DNA from: Siphonodentalium dalli
Lineage: Eukaryota > Mollusca > Scaphopoda > Gadilida > Siphonodentaliidae
NCBI GenBank assembly: GCA_032622095.1
Contig: CP136069.1
Coordinates: 171,920,394 to 171,984,393, forward strand
DNA length: 64,000 nucleotides
Direction: 5' to 3'
A model generated the notes under the pieces. That model was not told where the DNA came from. It did not search any database and saw only the letters and a list, made by a program, of their open reading frames with translations. Positions 1-10,274 of this stretch are shown piece after piece (position 1 is the first letter of the stretch; each line of letters opens with the position of its first letter). The position numbers and the translations under genes were made by a program.

Positions 1-39
1 AACACCAGACCAGCCTAATCTCTTATTGGGGGTGTTTCT

Positions 40-285
40 TATACAGTTGAATTGCACTTAAGTGCAAATGAATTGTACTTAAGTGCTAATACCACATAAT
101 TGTGAATTCGGCGAGGAATTGGGTTTAAGTGCAAATAGACGAAAATATCAGTATTTATACTTAATAAGTGTAATTCATTTGTACAATTCCTCGCCGAATT
201 CACAATTATCAATTATGTAGTATTTGGACTTAAGTACAATTCGCTATTGGACTTAAGTCCAACTATTTGCACTTAAGTCCAAATA
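40..285. repeat. Fold-back with TTAAG-centred palindromes
   Basis: Arms 69-121 and 184-241 are inverted ('gaattcggcgaggaattg' and inverse), flanked by several 'cacttaagtgc' palindromes. Similar CTTAAG palindromes flank the piggyBac-like element near 51.13 and 52.85 kb. Confidence 0.7.
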
Positions 286-342
286 AATCGAAAATGTGAA
301 AACGGCTTGCCATACGGTGTATGGTCTTGGACATCAAGCGTG

Positions 343-475
343 CACCACGGTAAACCGTGGTTTTATGTGTTATGTACCACTGTTTACTGTGGTAAACTTT
401 GGTAATACCGGTATTTGAGCCAAAATGCTCTATAATTATGTTAAACCATGGTAAATTTATCGTGGTTTACCGAGT
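343..475. repeat. Small inverted repeat of GGTAAACC motifs
   Basis: 'caccacggtaaaccgtggt' near the left end and 'atcgtggtttaccg' on the right can pair. From 476 to 1209 I see nothing recognisable. Confidence 0.5.
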
Positions 476-1209
476 TGCTTTTTTTTATAAGGGTTTGTCC
501 GCGATTAAAGACATATTATGGACTTGTTCTGGTGCGTGAATTTAAATTGATAAGATAATACTCAGGTGCTATGCTAACATGGGGAATGTAGCATTCTACT
601 ATATACATCGTCGACAATTTCAAAGAAATCGACCATACCACTCCATAGAAAACATCATCTGAATTATAAATATTTACATCTCGATTCGGGACGCAACTAT
701 CGGCGATAATCTAACACAATTGATTTTGCCACCGAAAGTCATTGCATTTAATTAATATATCAGAATGACGGTGTGTATCGTCAATTGGGATTAATATTCA
801 TAACAAATAACAACTTTGAGCACGATTATTCTCAATTTACATTTGATTATCCTGCCAGAGTGTTTCACATCACTTTAATCTGTCTTCAAAATTATATATC
901 TTTTACTGTGATAGAAAAAGGTAAAATGATGATCGTTTAATATATTGTTTACATACATTTTCTGTATGATAGCGCGACAAATATAATTTCTCAGGAAAAC
1001 AAGGCTTTGTTTACTTAAAAATATAGTTACATGTACTTTGACATTCCACGGACCTCTGATATTTAGCATCATGAACGCTGGAAACGATGCCCTATATGTC
1101 CATATATACGCAAAGCGTCCATTGGACCTAATCGGAAGATATACAAGCAAGATAACTCCGGCCCACGATTATGTTATAGAAGAGTATCGGGACAGCTAGG
1201 TCACACACC

Positions 1210-1944
1210 CTATCTGTATCTGTATCTGTACCTGTACCTGTACCTGTATACCTGTATCTGTATCTGTATCTGTATCTGTACCTGTACCTGTATCTGTATC
1301 TGTATCTGTAACTGTACCTGTACATGTATCTGTACCTGTATCTGTATCTGTATCTGTATCTGTATCTGTATCTGTACCTGTATCTGTATCTGTACCTGTA
1401 TTTGTATCTGTATCTGTATCTGTATATGTACCTGTATCTGTACCTGTACCTGTACCTGTATCTGTATCTGTATCTGTATCTGTACCTGTATCTGTATCTG
1501 TACCTGTATCTGTATCTGTATTTGTATCTGTATCTGTACCTGTACCTGTATATGTATCTGTATCTGTATCTGTATCTGTATCTGTATCTGTACCTGTACC
1601 TGTACCTGTACCTGTATCTGTACCTGTACCTGTACCTGTACCTGTACCTGTATATGTATCTGTATCTGTATCTGTATCTGTATCTGTATCTGTATCTGTA
1701 TCTGTATCTGTACCTGTACCTGTACCTGTATATGTATCTGTATCTGTATCTGTATCTGTATATGTATCTGTATCTGTATCTGTATATGTATCTGTATCTG
1801 TATCTGTATCTGTATCTGTATCTGTATCTGTATCTGTATCTGTATCTGTACCTGTACCTGTACCTGTACCTGTACCTGTACCTGTATATGTATCTGTATC
1901 TGTATCTGTATCTGTATCTGTATCTGTATCTGTATCTGTATCTG
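1210..1944. repeat. (CTGTAY)n hexanucleotide array, ~735 bp
   Basis: About 120 units of CTGTAT or CTGTAC, with rare CTGTAA or TTGTAT variants. All reading frames stay open, which gives false low-complexity proteins on both strands. Confidence 0.95.
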
Positions 1945-1988
1945 CACATGAGCCTTGCGACTGTAGGTGCATGCGCCGTTGGGAGGAC

Positions 1989-2450
1989 TTAAGCTGTTTT
2001 GTCTGTTGTTTCCTCACATACGCTCACACCCAGGCTATTCCACTCGAGAATTGTACGAACAAAGAACGAATTTTCGTACTGTGGTGTTACAGCTCTGATT
2101 TGCTCGAATGAATTTGAGTTAATACACTCTTGGTTTTCGATGATGTTTGTCGTTTCAAAGCCTGGGAATTTTTTCGTCTTAATTTTTCTACCCTCTTTTT
2201 TTGGTTTTAGTATGTCATTTGAGTTTATAGCTGGCACCAGCCCCTGTGCTACCCTGCTAAAGAGTTTCATCCTGAGCTCGCGTCTTCTTGTTTGGAGTGG
2301 TACCATGTTTTCATTGTCCAACATCTCTGTCACTGCACCCTTTTTTCTGTCTGTATACTTTCCGGTGATAAACCTTGCAGCCCTTCTTTGAACCTTCTCT
2401 AGTGTCTTGATATCTTCCTTCTTGTACGGGTCCCATACCTCCTTCGCAAT
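1989..2450 (-). mobile_element. LINE (non-LTR retrotransposon) reverse-transcriptase C-terminal fragment
   Basis: The minus strand reads KEVWDPYKKEDIKTLEKVQR, RAARFITG, and further on FFVRTILEWNSLGV. These are the conserved motifs (VWDP...LE.VQRRAARF... and FF.RTI..WN.L) found after the RT domain of many non-LTR elements. It ends at a stop beside the hexanucleotide array; the 5' part is missing. Confidence 0.75.
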
Positions 2451-2626
2451 ACGACCTTTATTCTACATTTCAACTGAGACGTAGGCCCTAGCTATATATA
2501 CGTCATCACCAAAGTTATTTGTTATATTATGCATTGTGTTCCCGCAATAAAATCTTCAAGAGTGGTCCAGCCATTGTTCATACCTAAACATCGAAAGCAA
2601 TTAACTCGGTCGCGAAGATACATACG

Positions 2627-2815
2627 CGAAAACCCGAAATATGGTGTCCTGCGAGATATCCTCATCGATATAGCTCCATTGACACGGCCAGATCAGCCTT
2701 ACTACAATTTCCTAAAATAACTCGCATCGCGTGAAACCCGAAATGTGTTGTCCTGCGATATATCCCCATCGCACCATTGGCCCGGCCAGATCAGCATAGC
2801 AGTAAACACCCTTAG
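2627..2815. repeat. Tandem duplication, two ~105-bp units
   Basis: Both units carry 'acccgaaat', 'gtcctgcga', 'tatcc' and 'ggccagatcagc'. Nothing else is recognisable from 2451 to 3427. Confidence 0.6.
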
Positions 2816-3445
2816 TATAGGGCGTAATAATCATAGGATTCAGTATTACTGGGGTGGGGTTAATTTTAGTTATGGGGATTTGCATGACTCTTTAAATGGG
2901 TTTTATAAAATTAAATTCAATAAAAATAATAATAACAAATACTCCAAACATATATAATTAAATACCGAGACACCGTAATTAATTAAAGTAGGCCTACACC
3001 CAGCGTGTATCGATGAGCCTGATGATTTGATTACATACCACAAAATTAATATTAGTCGCAAACCAACTTTATTCCATTGTGAAACAACCCTGGTCCGTGT
3101 GTATTCGGATCCGGATCCAATTTTGTATTAACCAAAGCTGGGTTCACACGGCGATTGCTTTTTGTGCACGAATAAGGCCACGTTTCCTGGAAAAAATGTT
3201 TGAAATTAGTTTCGATTCGTCGTCACATGTTTGATTTTTCTGAGATTAAATATTGACATTACTTTAATTTAGTCAGATTGAGATTCTTTATTTGATCAGA
3301 AACTGAGGTAAACCAGGCGATAAAACTTAACACCGGCATCCAATATCTGACATAAATTGTAATTCATGTCAGTGGTCGGTTCATGACATGAGTCATGTCA
3401 ATGAGCGCCACTGCATCGGTTTGGCATGGGGGGGGGGGGGGGGGG

Positions 3446-3580
3446 TAGTCCAACAAATTAGACGAATTAAGGCCTATTTTAATATTTGGACATTTATGTG
3501 GCCATAGAAGGATTAATACAATCGTAAATGTCCAAATATTAAAATTTGTATTAGACCGAATAGTCTAATTTGTTGGACTA
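3446..3580. mobile_element. 135-bp fold-back MITE sitting in a poly-G tract
   Basis: The ends TAGTCCAACAAATTAGAC and inverse are perfect, and the arms extend through 'aatatttggacattta'. It is flanked directly by G runs (3428-3445 and 3581-3608). A third G run lies at 3745-3764. Confidence 0.7.
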
Positions 3581-4402
3581 GGGGGGGGGCCCGGGGGGGG
3601 GGGGGGGGTATGTGAAACCAAAACGACACCAGATTTCGCACTATTGTCCGCAATTGAATCATAGTTATTTGTCAGGTAAATGCTTTTGACTGGTTATGCA
3701 AATCTCGTAAAAACAATGAGTTTCTCTCAAATATGGACACGGGTGGGGGGGGGGGGGGGGGGGGCATAAAGCCATGCATCATCCCGACCATACAAGGTTG
3801 TAGCGAACAGCCACATGGGTGCCAGAAATTATTTATTAAATTTTAAGATAAGAAATTAGTTGTAGGGGTGCACCAAAAGTGAACGTAACTGAACACAAGC
3901 TGAAATATGAGGATCACAGCCTACATGAAAACTTGCAGTGTAACAAATACAGAAGTTTGATTCACTCACTAATTTTATGCCACTTTTACTTTAGAGATTA
4001 TCCAGGGGACTTCAGGACTATGTCTATAACTCCCCTCGATAATCTCGAAAAGTGGCACAAAAGTCAGTGATTCCAACTTCTGTGTTATTAAGGAACATAT
4101 AATAACTAAGAAATATATTTCCCAGCATTATTTTTTCAACTTAATTTATAAGGTTCCCTGTCAAAACTTCATAAAAGTTCCAAGGTTTTGTAGGCCTACT
4201 GGTGGAATATGATCTGTACACTCGTTATACTTATAGCCAGAGTAGAGATTCATTGCATGATCAGCTAGATTGGCACAGCATGCACATAATATATATTTAT
4301 CATCAAATTGTATTCGTACAAAGATTATATATAGATATTTCTGTCACCTAATTAATGCTTGATTTCAATAGGTTGATATGAGCATGGTTTCTGGTCATAA
4401 TT

Positions 4403-4520
4403 AAAGTCCCAAAAATAAGGTTTTAATAAAATTTATAAATTGGTATAACTAATATAAATGCTCTTTGTGATACCATTTAGAAATTTTATTAAAACCTTAT
4501 TTTTTGGGACTTGATGTCCA
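4403..4520. repeat. Fold-back MITE ('AAGTCCCAAAAATAAGG' family), copy 1
   Basis: The arms 'agtcccaaaaataaggtttt' and its inverse surround a short centre containing 'ggtataactaatataaatg'. Relative of the nested copy at 4683-4846. Confidence 0.65.
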
Positions 4521-4559
4521 GTAACTGAACTGTGATAATATGTAAATATTCAATATTTT

Positions 4560-4990
4560 CCTGGGAACGCACTAAAAGTTGTAGTTTCGAGTCCGAGCCC
4601 AGTAAAAGTGTAGTTGGGAATTTCAATTTGGTTTATCATCGCTAATATAATGCCAATGATGTTGATTTTTGGTTTGTGATAACACAGTTACTAGTACTGG
4701 ACATAAAGTGCCAAAAAATAAGGTTTTAATCAAATTTCTAACTTGATGGTATCACAACGAGCGAAACATTTATATTAGTTATACCAATTTATAAATTTGA
4801 TTAAAACCAAGTTATTTTTGGGACTTTATGTCCATGAGTAACTGTGGTGATAAGCTGTGCCAATTACAAATAAAAGAAAATAACAAGATAACTTGTAAGT
4901 CTTACATTTCAACTTTTATAGAATTTTTTTGTTCTTCATTCCACTAAAAGTTATAGTTGGAACCAGCTGGGTCAGCCGCTGGTATGTTAA
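4560..4990. repeat. Dispersed repeat, inverted relative to the 8.4-8.6-kb copy, with a MITE inside
   Basis: The left part (about 4565-4682) and right part (4847-4990) match the reverse complement of 8395-8640: 'taaaagttgtagt', 'gggaatttcaattt', 'caattacaaataaaa' and the end 'cagc.gggtcagcc'. Confidence 0.6.
4683..4846. mobile_element. Fold-back MITE, copy 2, with 7-bp target duplication
   Basis: The ends CACAGTTACT...AGTAACTGTG are flanked by GTGATAA on both sides (4676-4682, 4847-4853). It interrupts a dispersed repeat whose uninterrupted copy is at 8395-8640. Confidence 0.7.
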
Positions 4991-5538
4991 TTAGTAGCTA
5001 ATTAGATTAAGTTAGTGGCAGGTTACATGAAGATCAAAGGGCAAGTACTAGTAGTGTGAATATAAGAACAAACAATGACCTATGATATGTTTAATTAACA
5101 ATATGAATGTTTAGCAATTTCAGATATTACTCTTTAGGTGTGGCCCTGAAAGGGCTCTTTTTCAATATTGATGTAAACTTTCATCTTCTTCGCTATGGAG
5201 AGATTCACCTGAAATGACAAACTTGAAAAACACCTGAAATAATATGTGAAATTATTTTGTTTTTATTTTTTCTATATATATATATATATATATTATTATT
5301 TAAATATTGACACGATAATAATCGTTTTCCAATACCAAGGAACTACATGTTCAGCAAGTGTCACTAACAGTGACTCCCCCAAAGGTGAGTTGGGCATCAG
5401 TAGAATTAGTATTATCTATATATATAAAACCTTTTCAACTATGCGTGCAATGTGGCCCAAATTTGTACCACAACCTATATTGTGCCGTAAAAGATGACTC
5501 ACCAAATTTCACGCCGATTGCTCAAAGTAAACGGTTGT

Positions 5539-5625
5539 GCAAATTACTGCATTTGGGGACCATGTTAGATCTCAGGTTAACAGTAAACCTGAGATCTAAC
5601 ATGGTCCCCAAATGCAGTAATTTGC
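5539..5625. repeat. Perfect 40-bp inverted repeat with a 7-nt loop
   Basis: 5539-5578 and 5586-5625 are exact reverse complements (start gcaaattactgcatttgggg). No mismatch was found on reading both arms. No known hairpin family is recognised, and 5626-6420 shows no other feature. Confidence 0.85.
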
Positions 5626-6420
5626 ACTCAAGTAGACACTATTTCTTATGACATTTGTCGAAATGAGGTCATGTGACGTCGCACGCAATCGCACACTTGC
5701 TTTGCTATTGTAGACGAAACTCCAATGCGCCCTACTGAAGCGTTGTTGGAAATAGGTGCTAAATTATTATGTCAGTTCAGGTTGAGTGCGAATATAAGTA
5801 ACGAATGTTGACTTTGTTGTGGAAGTGTATGTACTAGTAGTGGGGTGTAGGGGCAAGACTCAAACGCTCTACCATCATTGGGAATGGGGGCTAATATGGC
5901 ATTTTAATTAGCAAATTTGGTGTGAACATAATAAAGAATGTAGTCTTTATTATGAAAGTTGCATGAGCATTGAGTATGGAATCTAAAGGTATAGTATTAA
6001 AGTAAAATATCTTGATTGCTGCATCCATATGTGCATGTATGTGGGTTGGGGAGGGTTAGAGCATACAGTTTTATTGAAATAACAAATTCCCACAAATGGG
6101 CTGCATGCTGAATACAGACTCACAAGGGGTCCATTTAAGATCAAAATTTGTCGTCGCTGAATGAAGGCTCCCGAATTGAGTACATTTCAGTTAGTATATA
6201 CATGTAGTATATTTAAAGTAATATGCTGATTTGGTTTCGTTCAATGTGTGCATGCGTATATGTGGGTGGGTGTCGAAATATAGCTTTTAGTGAAATAAAG
6301 TGTTCCCTCGCGCACCCAGTGACAAAAAGAGAAGCATGACCATTCCATATCTAATATAGAAATGAGAATTTGTTCATGACTGCAGACACTAGAAAGTAAC
6401 AAAGAACATTTATATACCCG

Positions 6421-7190
6421 TCATTTTTATACGCCCGTTTGAAAAAACGGCCGTATTATAGTATTGGTCCGTCCGTCCGTCCGTCGAGCCGGGCGTCCGT
6501 TAACCTGGTTTCAGGATGATAACTTTAGTTAGAGTGAACCAAATTTAATAAAATTTGGTATGTGGGTTTATTAGCCGAAAAGTAAGTTCTAAAGTTATCA
6601 TCCGGACAACAAATTTCAAGGATTTTCTAAGTAAAAAAACGTCAAATAAGGGGCATAACTCTGGTGAAAATTGGCGGGGCGGAACCCAAATTCGAACTTG
6701 AGCTGTATTTTCTCCTAATAAACCCACATACCAAATTTGATTGAAATCGGTTCACTCTAACTAAAGTTATCATCCGGACAACAAATTTCAGGGATTTTCT
6801 AAGTCAAATTACATATAAAAAGGGGCCATAACTCTCGCAAAAATTATCGGATTAAAACGAAATTCGGACTTGAGCTGTATTTCGATATATGTAATCCACG
6901 GGTTTTGCGTATAAACATTCCAAAATCGAGTTATCATCCGGAAACCAAAAAACATAAGAAAAACTGAATTTTCTGAGTCGAAAAAGGGGCATAACTCTGC
7001 CAAAAATGGTCGGACAGAACCCAAGTCCGAACTTGACCTGTGTTTTGGTGGGAGAAAATAACATACCAAATTTGGATTCATTCCGATAAACTATACAAAA
7101 GTTATCATCCGGACAACAAATTTCAAGGATTTTCTAAGTCAAAAAACGTCAAATAATTTGAGTTCCGTCCGCCAATTTTTACCAGCAATA
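6421..7190. repeat. Mollusc-type tandem repeat with TCCGTCCGTCCGT leader
   Basis: Starts with a small hairpin ('cgtttgaaaaaacgg'), then a TCCG run. About four diverged units of ~200 bp follow, marked by 'agttatcatccggacaacaa' and 'ggggcataactct'. No coding content. Confidence 0.6.
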
Positions 7191-7240
7191 CCCTAGTATA
7201 TATCAATATAAGCATTCACATAATGGCAAGATCAGAATCC

Positions 7241-7376
7241 TACTTATGTCCATCTCTTGTTTTCCGATACCAAGGAACTCCACATTCAGTTTGTGCCACT
7301 AACAGTGACTCATCCCAAGGTGAATTGGGCATATCCCATATACAATCAGCTGCGACATCTCTAACAAAACACATTC
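7241..7376 (-). pseudogene. Exon-like segment, unidentified, partly duplicated at 5.33-5.40 kb
   Basis: The minus strand has an acceptor-like end (tacatgcacag) followed by an open segment reading RDVAADCIWDMPNSPWDESL and then VAQTECGVPWYRKTRDGHK before a stop. About 70 bp of it ('gataccaaggaact', 'cactaacagtgactc', 'ttgggcat') recurs at 5327-5400 in the same orientation without an open frame. It could be a decayed exon or part of a repeat. I do not recognise the protein. Confidence 0.25.
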
Positions 7377-7714
7377 CTGTGCATGTAAAAATGTAAAAAC
7401 AAGTAACTGAAAAATAAACAGTACAAAATTGAGTATAATTCACTAAATGTTTCATACACTCATGTCTGTTCTCAAAAATCAATTGATTTGGGCTGCCAAC
7501 ATAATCCTAGCAATAACAATTGGCACCTAATGCAGCTTTCCACAGAGGCCACACCCACAGTGGTAGTACTGCCCACTGGTAAAAAGACTTTATCCACATT
7601 AAAATATTGTCTGTTACCCGAGATCGACTTCCGAAGTGAACACATCAGCACTTGCCCTCATGTTAACTAACTGAAACAGACCCATGTATATGATTCGTGC
7701 AAATTTTGATCTTT

Positions 7715-7995
7715 TAACCAGTTTGATTTAAAAAATAAAAAGCTAAATTATTCAATTAGATTGAACTTTGTTCTGTTGTTCAACAACAAAAAAAAAAAAA
7801 TCTAGGTTTGATTTTAATATTAATTAATAATTTTAATTTTATTTTTAATTTTATTTTTATTTTATTTTTTATTTTATTTTTAAATTTAATTTTTAGATTT
7901 TTAGATTGAAACATTGTTTAAAAAATTTAAAATTTTGAAAATCAAATTAAAAAAAAATTAGTTTGTTTTAAAATTTTAATTTAAAAAATAAGGTC
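7715..7995. repeat. A/T low-complexity stretch
   Basis: Almost only A and T, with 'tttattttatttttt'-like runs. The following 7990-8100 resembles 48715-48790 ('cattataacatcc', 'ccaaatttggtt'). Confidence 0.8.
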
Positions 7996-8394
7996 ATTAT
8001 AACATCCGCCGGGGTACCCCGAGGCACCACACCAAATTTGGTTGAAATCGATCAAGGTCTCTGGAAGAACTCTTTAATATATCTAAACCAGAGAACATAC
8101 ATTCGTTTTGCCATTAAATGTGAAAATTATGACAAGTGTCATGCTAAATGAAAAACATTGTTATAATCACATATAAATTTATAAAATCATGCCGCAAATA
8201 TAAAGCTCAGTACATAAAGTTTTTTTAATATAGTCAATTTAACACTGAATGTATGCATGGATATCAAAATTAGGGTGAAGAAAGATGGCAGCAGAATTTT
8301 CAATGCAGCCATTGGCGGCTCAGTCGCTGATTGGTCGAAAATATCCGCTAATAATTATTTGATTGACAGATGTGAAAAGGTCCATTAACTTACA

Positions 8395-8640
8395 GCTGGC
8401 TGACTCGGCTGTCTCCGACTACAACTTTTAGAGGACTGAAGACCGAAAAATGTCTATAAAAGTTAAAATATAGGACTTATAATTTACCTTTTCAAAATAT
8501 TTTATTTGTAATTTGTATAGCTTTATATCACAAATAAAAAATCAAGACTATTGTCATTATATTGACGACAATAAACAAAATTGAAATTCCCGACTACAAC
8601 TTTTACCAGGCTCGACTACAACTTTTAATGTGTCCCATTT
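8395..8640. repeat. Uninterrupted copy of the 4.56-4.99-kb repeat
   Basis: Inverted relative to the other copy, with 'cgactacaacttttag' at both ends and again inside. Confidence 0.6.
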
Positions 8641-9023
8641 TCCTGCAGGAATATTTTTTTTACCGAAAATGGACTTTTGATGATTACTTTTGCCACACTT
8701 TGGGACAGTTTTGTAATCTTCTTCAAACTTCATATAATCACATTATTTTGGAAACTGATTCAATGATTGTCCCCAGCATAAATTTTTGCCAAAAGATTGA
8801 TAAATAACCAATTTGATTACAAAAGAAATGGTATTTTGTAGAAATAGAAATATCTTACCAAAACTGTATAGCTTGATTTTCACATTATGTGCAAATCTGA
8901 CTATATAGACAGATTTGCACATGTATGAGCCAGACCTGTTGGTAGTGAATGCTATACAAAATCTACCCAATGCTGAAAAATGCTATACAAATTATAAAAG
9001 TTAAATCAACCCCTGATCTAGCT

Positions 9024-9113
9024 TTAGTTGCCTCACTGGGCTGAAATATCGCTTTTATTCATGAATTGTATTGAAATGAAGTGGATAATTCAGCCCAGTG
9101 CAGCAACTAAAGA
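9024..9113. repeat. Short fold-back
   Basis: 'tagttgcctcactgggctga' pairs with 'tcagcccagtgcagcaacta'. The rest of 8641-9810 shows nothing recognisable. Confidence 0.6.
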
Positions 9114-9811
9114 TTTTATACATCCAGTATCCTCCATTTCACGTTGTGCACATGTAACTTCATTATTTTACTTCTTTAGTCAATAATATTGCTTACATAT
9201 ATAAGATCTAGCCTCACTGTCACTACATACATATTATCTTGGTATCACTCGGATTGATTTGAAAATACTTAATTGTTCTGTTGATGTTGGATGTCAATAC
9301 ATGAATTCACTGTTTTATCATTTATAATGTAAATACTATTAATAAGCAATGGCACACACAATTATCATAGAATATCGGGTTTACTGTCTTTTCAGGCCTT
9401 AAAATCCATCCATTTTTGCAAGAATCAAAGCTGATTCACAAGTTTGAGGGTACGGGAATCAGAATCAAATCCTGCTATGTCACAAGTTGGGTGTATCACT
9501 CGTTCCAAATTAGGGGCGGTTTGAAGGGTATTCCCCGGGAAAGTTTTGGAAATTCAATGCACTGAGACAATTTCTCAACAGTTACCGGTATATCTTACTT
9601 TCAAATCTTAAAAAGTTTACCCTCTCCCTGTATCTCCAGCCAAATGGGTTTATGTGAATGTGACAGGAATGCAGAATTGAAATATTTATTGTACATGCAT
9701 ATAAAGTTTTCAATTTTGAAAGATTTACTGTTAGCCAATTGAAAGAAAACACCCTGACCTAATATAGCTAATATGTGATGTCTTTATATAACAAAGCAGA
9801 ACAATCATGTA

Positions 9812-10022
9812 CAGTAATGCCCTAAATAATCGACTCCTTAAACACAGCAGAATTATGGGTAACTTTTCAGGATTTAGTCGGAAATATGACTTGTTGCCAT
9901 TCATCAGAAAGCTCTCACAGAGCTGTCTGATGAATGGCAACAAGCCATATTTCGAACTAAATCCTGAAAAGTTACCCATAATTCTGCTTTGGATAAGGAG
10001 TCGATTATTTAGGGCATTACTG
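9812..10022. mobile_element. TA-flanked fold-back MITE, copy 1
   Basis: A nearly perfect 211-bp palindrome with ends CAGTAATGCCC, flanked by TA on both sides (Tc1/mariner-like duplication). The two arms read 'cttttcaggatttagtcgga' and its inverse. Ends about 140 bp before exon 1 of the kinase gene. Confidence 0.8.
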
Positions 10023-10162
10023 TATTTCTAAAATGATGACATAATATATGCAATATTAACATCATCATGTTGTTCAAGTGGGGTGGCTCAATATCACTGT
10101 GGGGTATCCTTAGTCCCATTGGGACAGTGACATCTCTTTGTTTTTTTTACAGGTTTTTGTTT

Positions 10163-10274
10163 ATGCAGAACATGTCCGACTCAGAAGAAGCAGTTTTACG
10201 CAATTACTCCAACCTGTCTGCTGATGACCAGAAAACGGTGGAGTTACTGGTTAATCGATTATCGAAAGGAACAG
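10163..10274 (+). CDS. Kinase gene exon 1 (first coding exon)
   Basis: A strong acceptor (ttttttttacag, ending at 10152) precedes the ATG, so a 5' untranslated exon probably lies upstream. The donor is acag|gtagga and the exon ends in phase 1. It encodes residues 1-37, an acidic start followed by a helical segment (DDQKTVELLVNRL). The frame is also open back through the acceptor to an ATG at 10067, but the quality of the splice signal argues against using that one. Confidence 0.7.

Noticed and set aside
1128-2017. Long open frames with YR, TD, IQ and LY repeats on both strands
   Set aside because: They are produced by the hexanucleotide array, which lacks stops in all frames.
1-10162. Promoter or 5' untranslated exon of the kinase gene
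   Set aside because: The acceptor before exon 1 implies one upstream, but no donor or promoter could be singled out from sequence alone.
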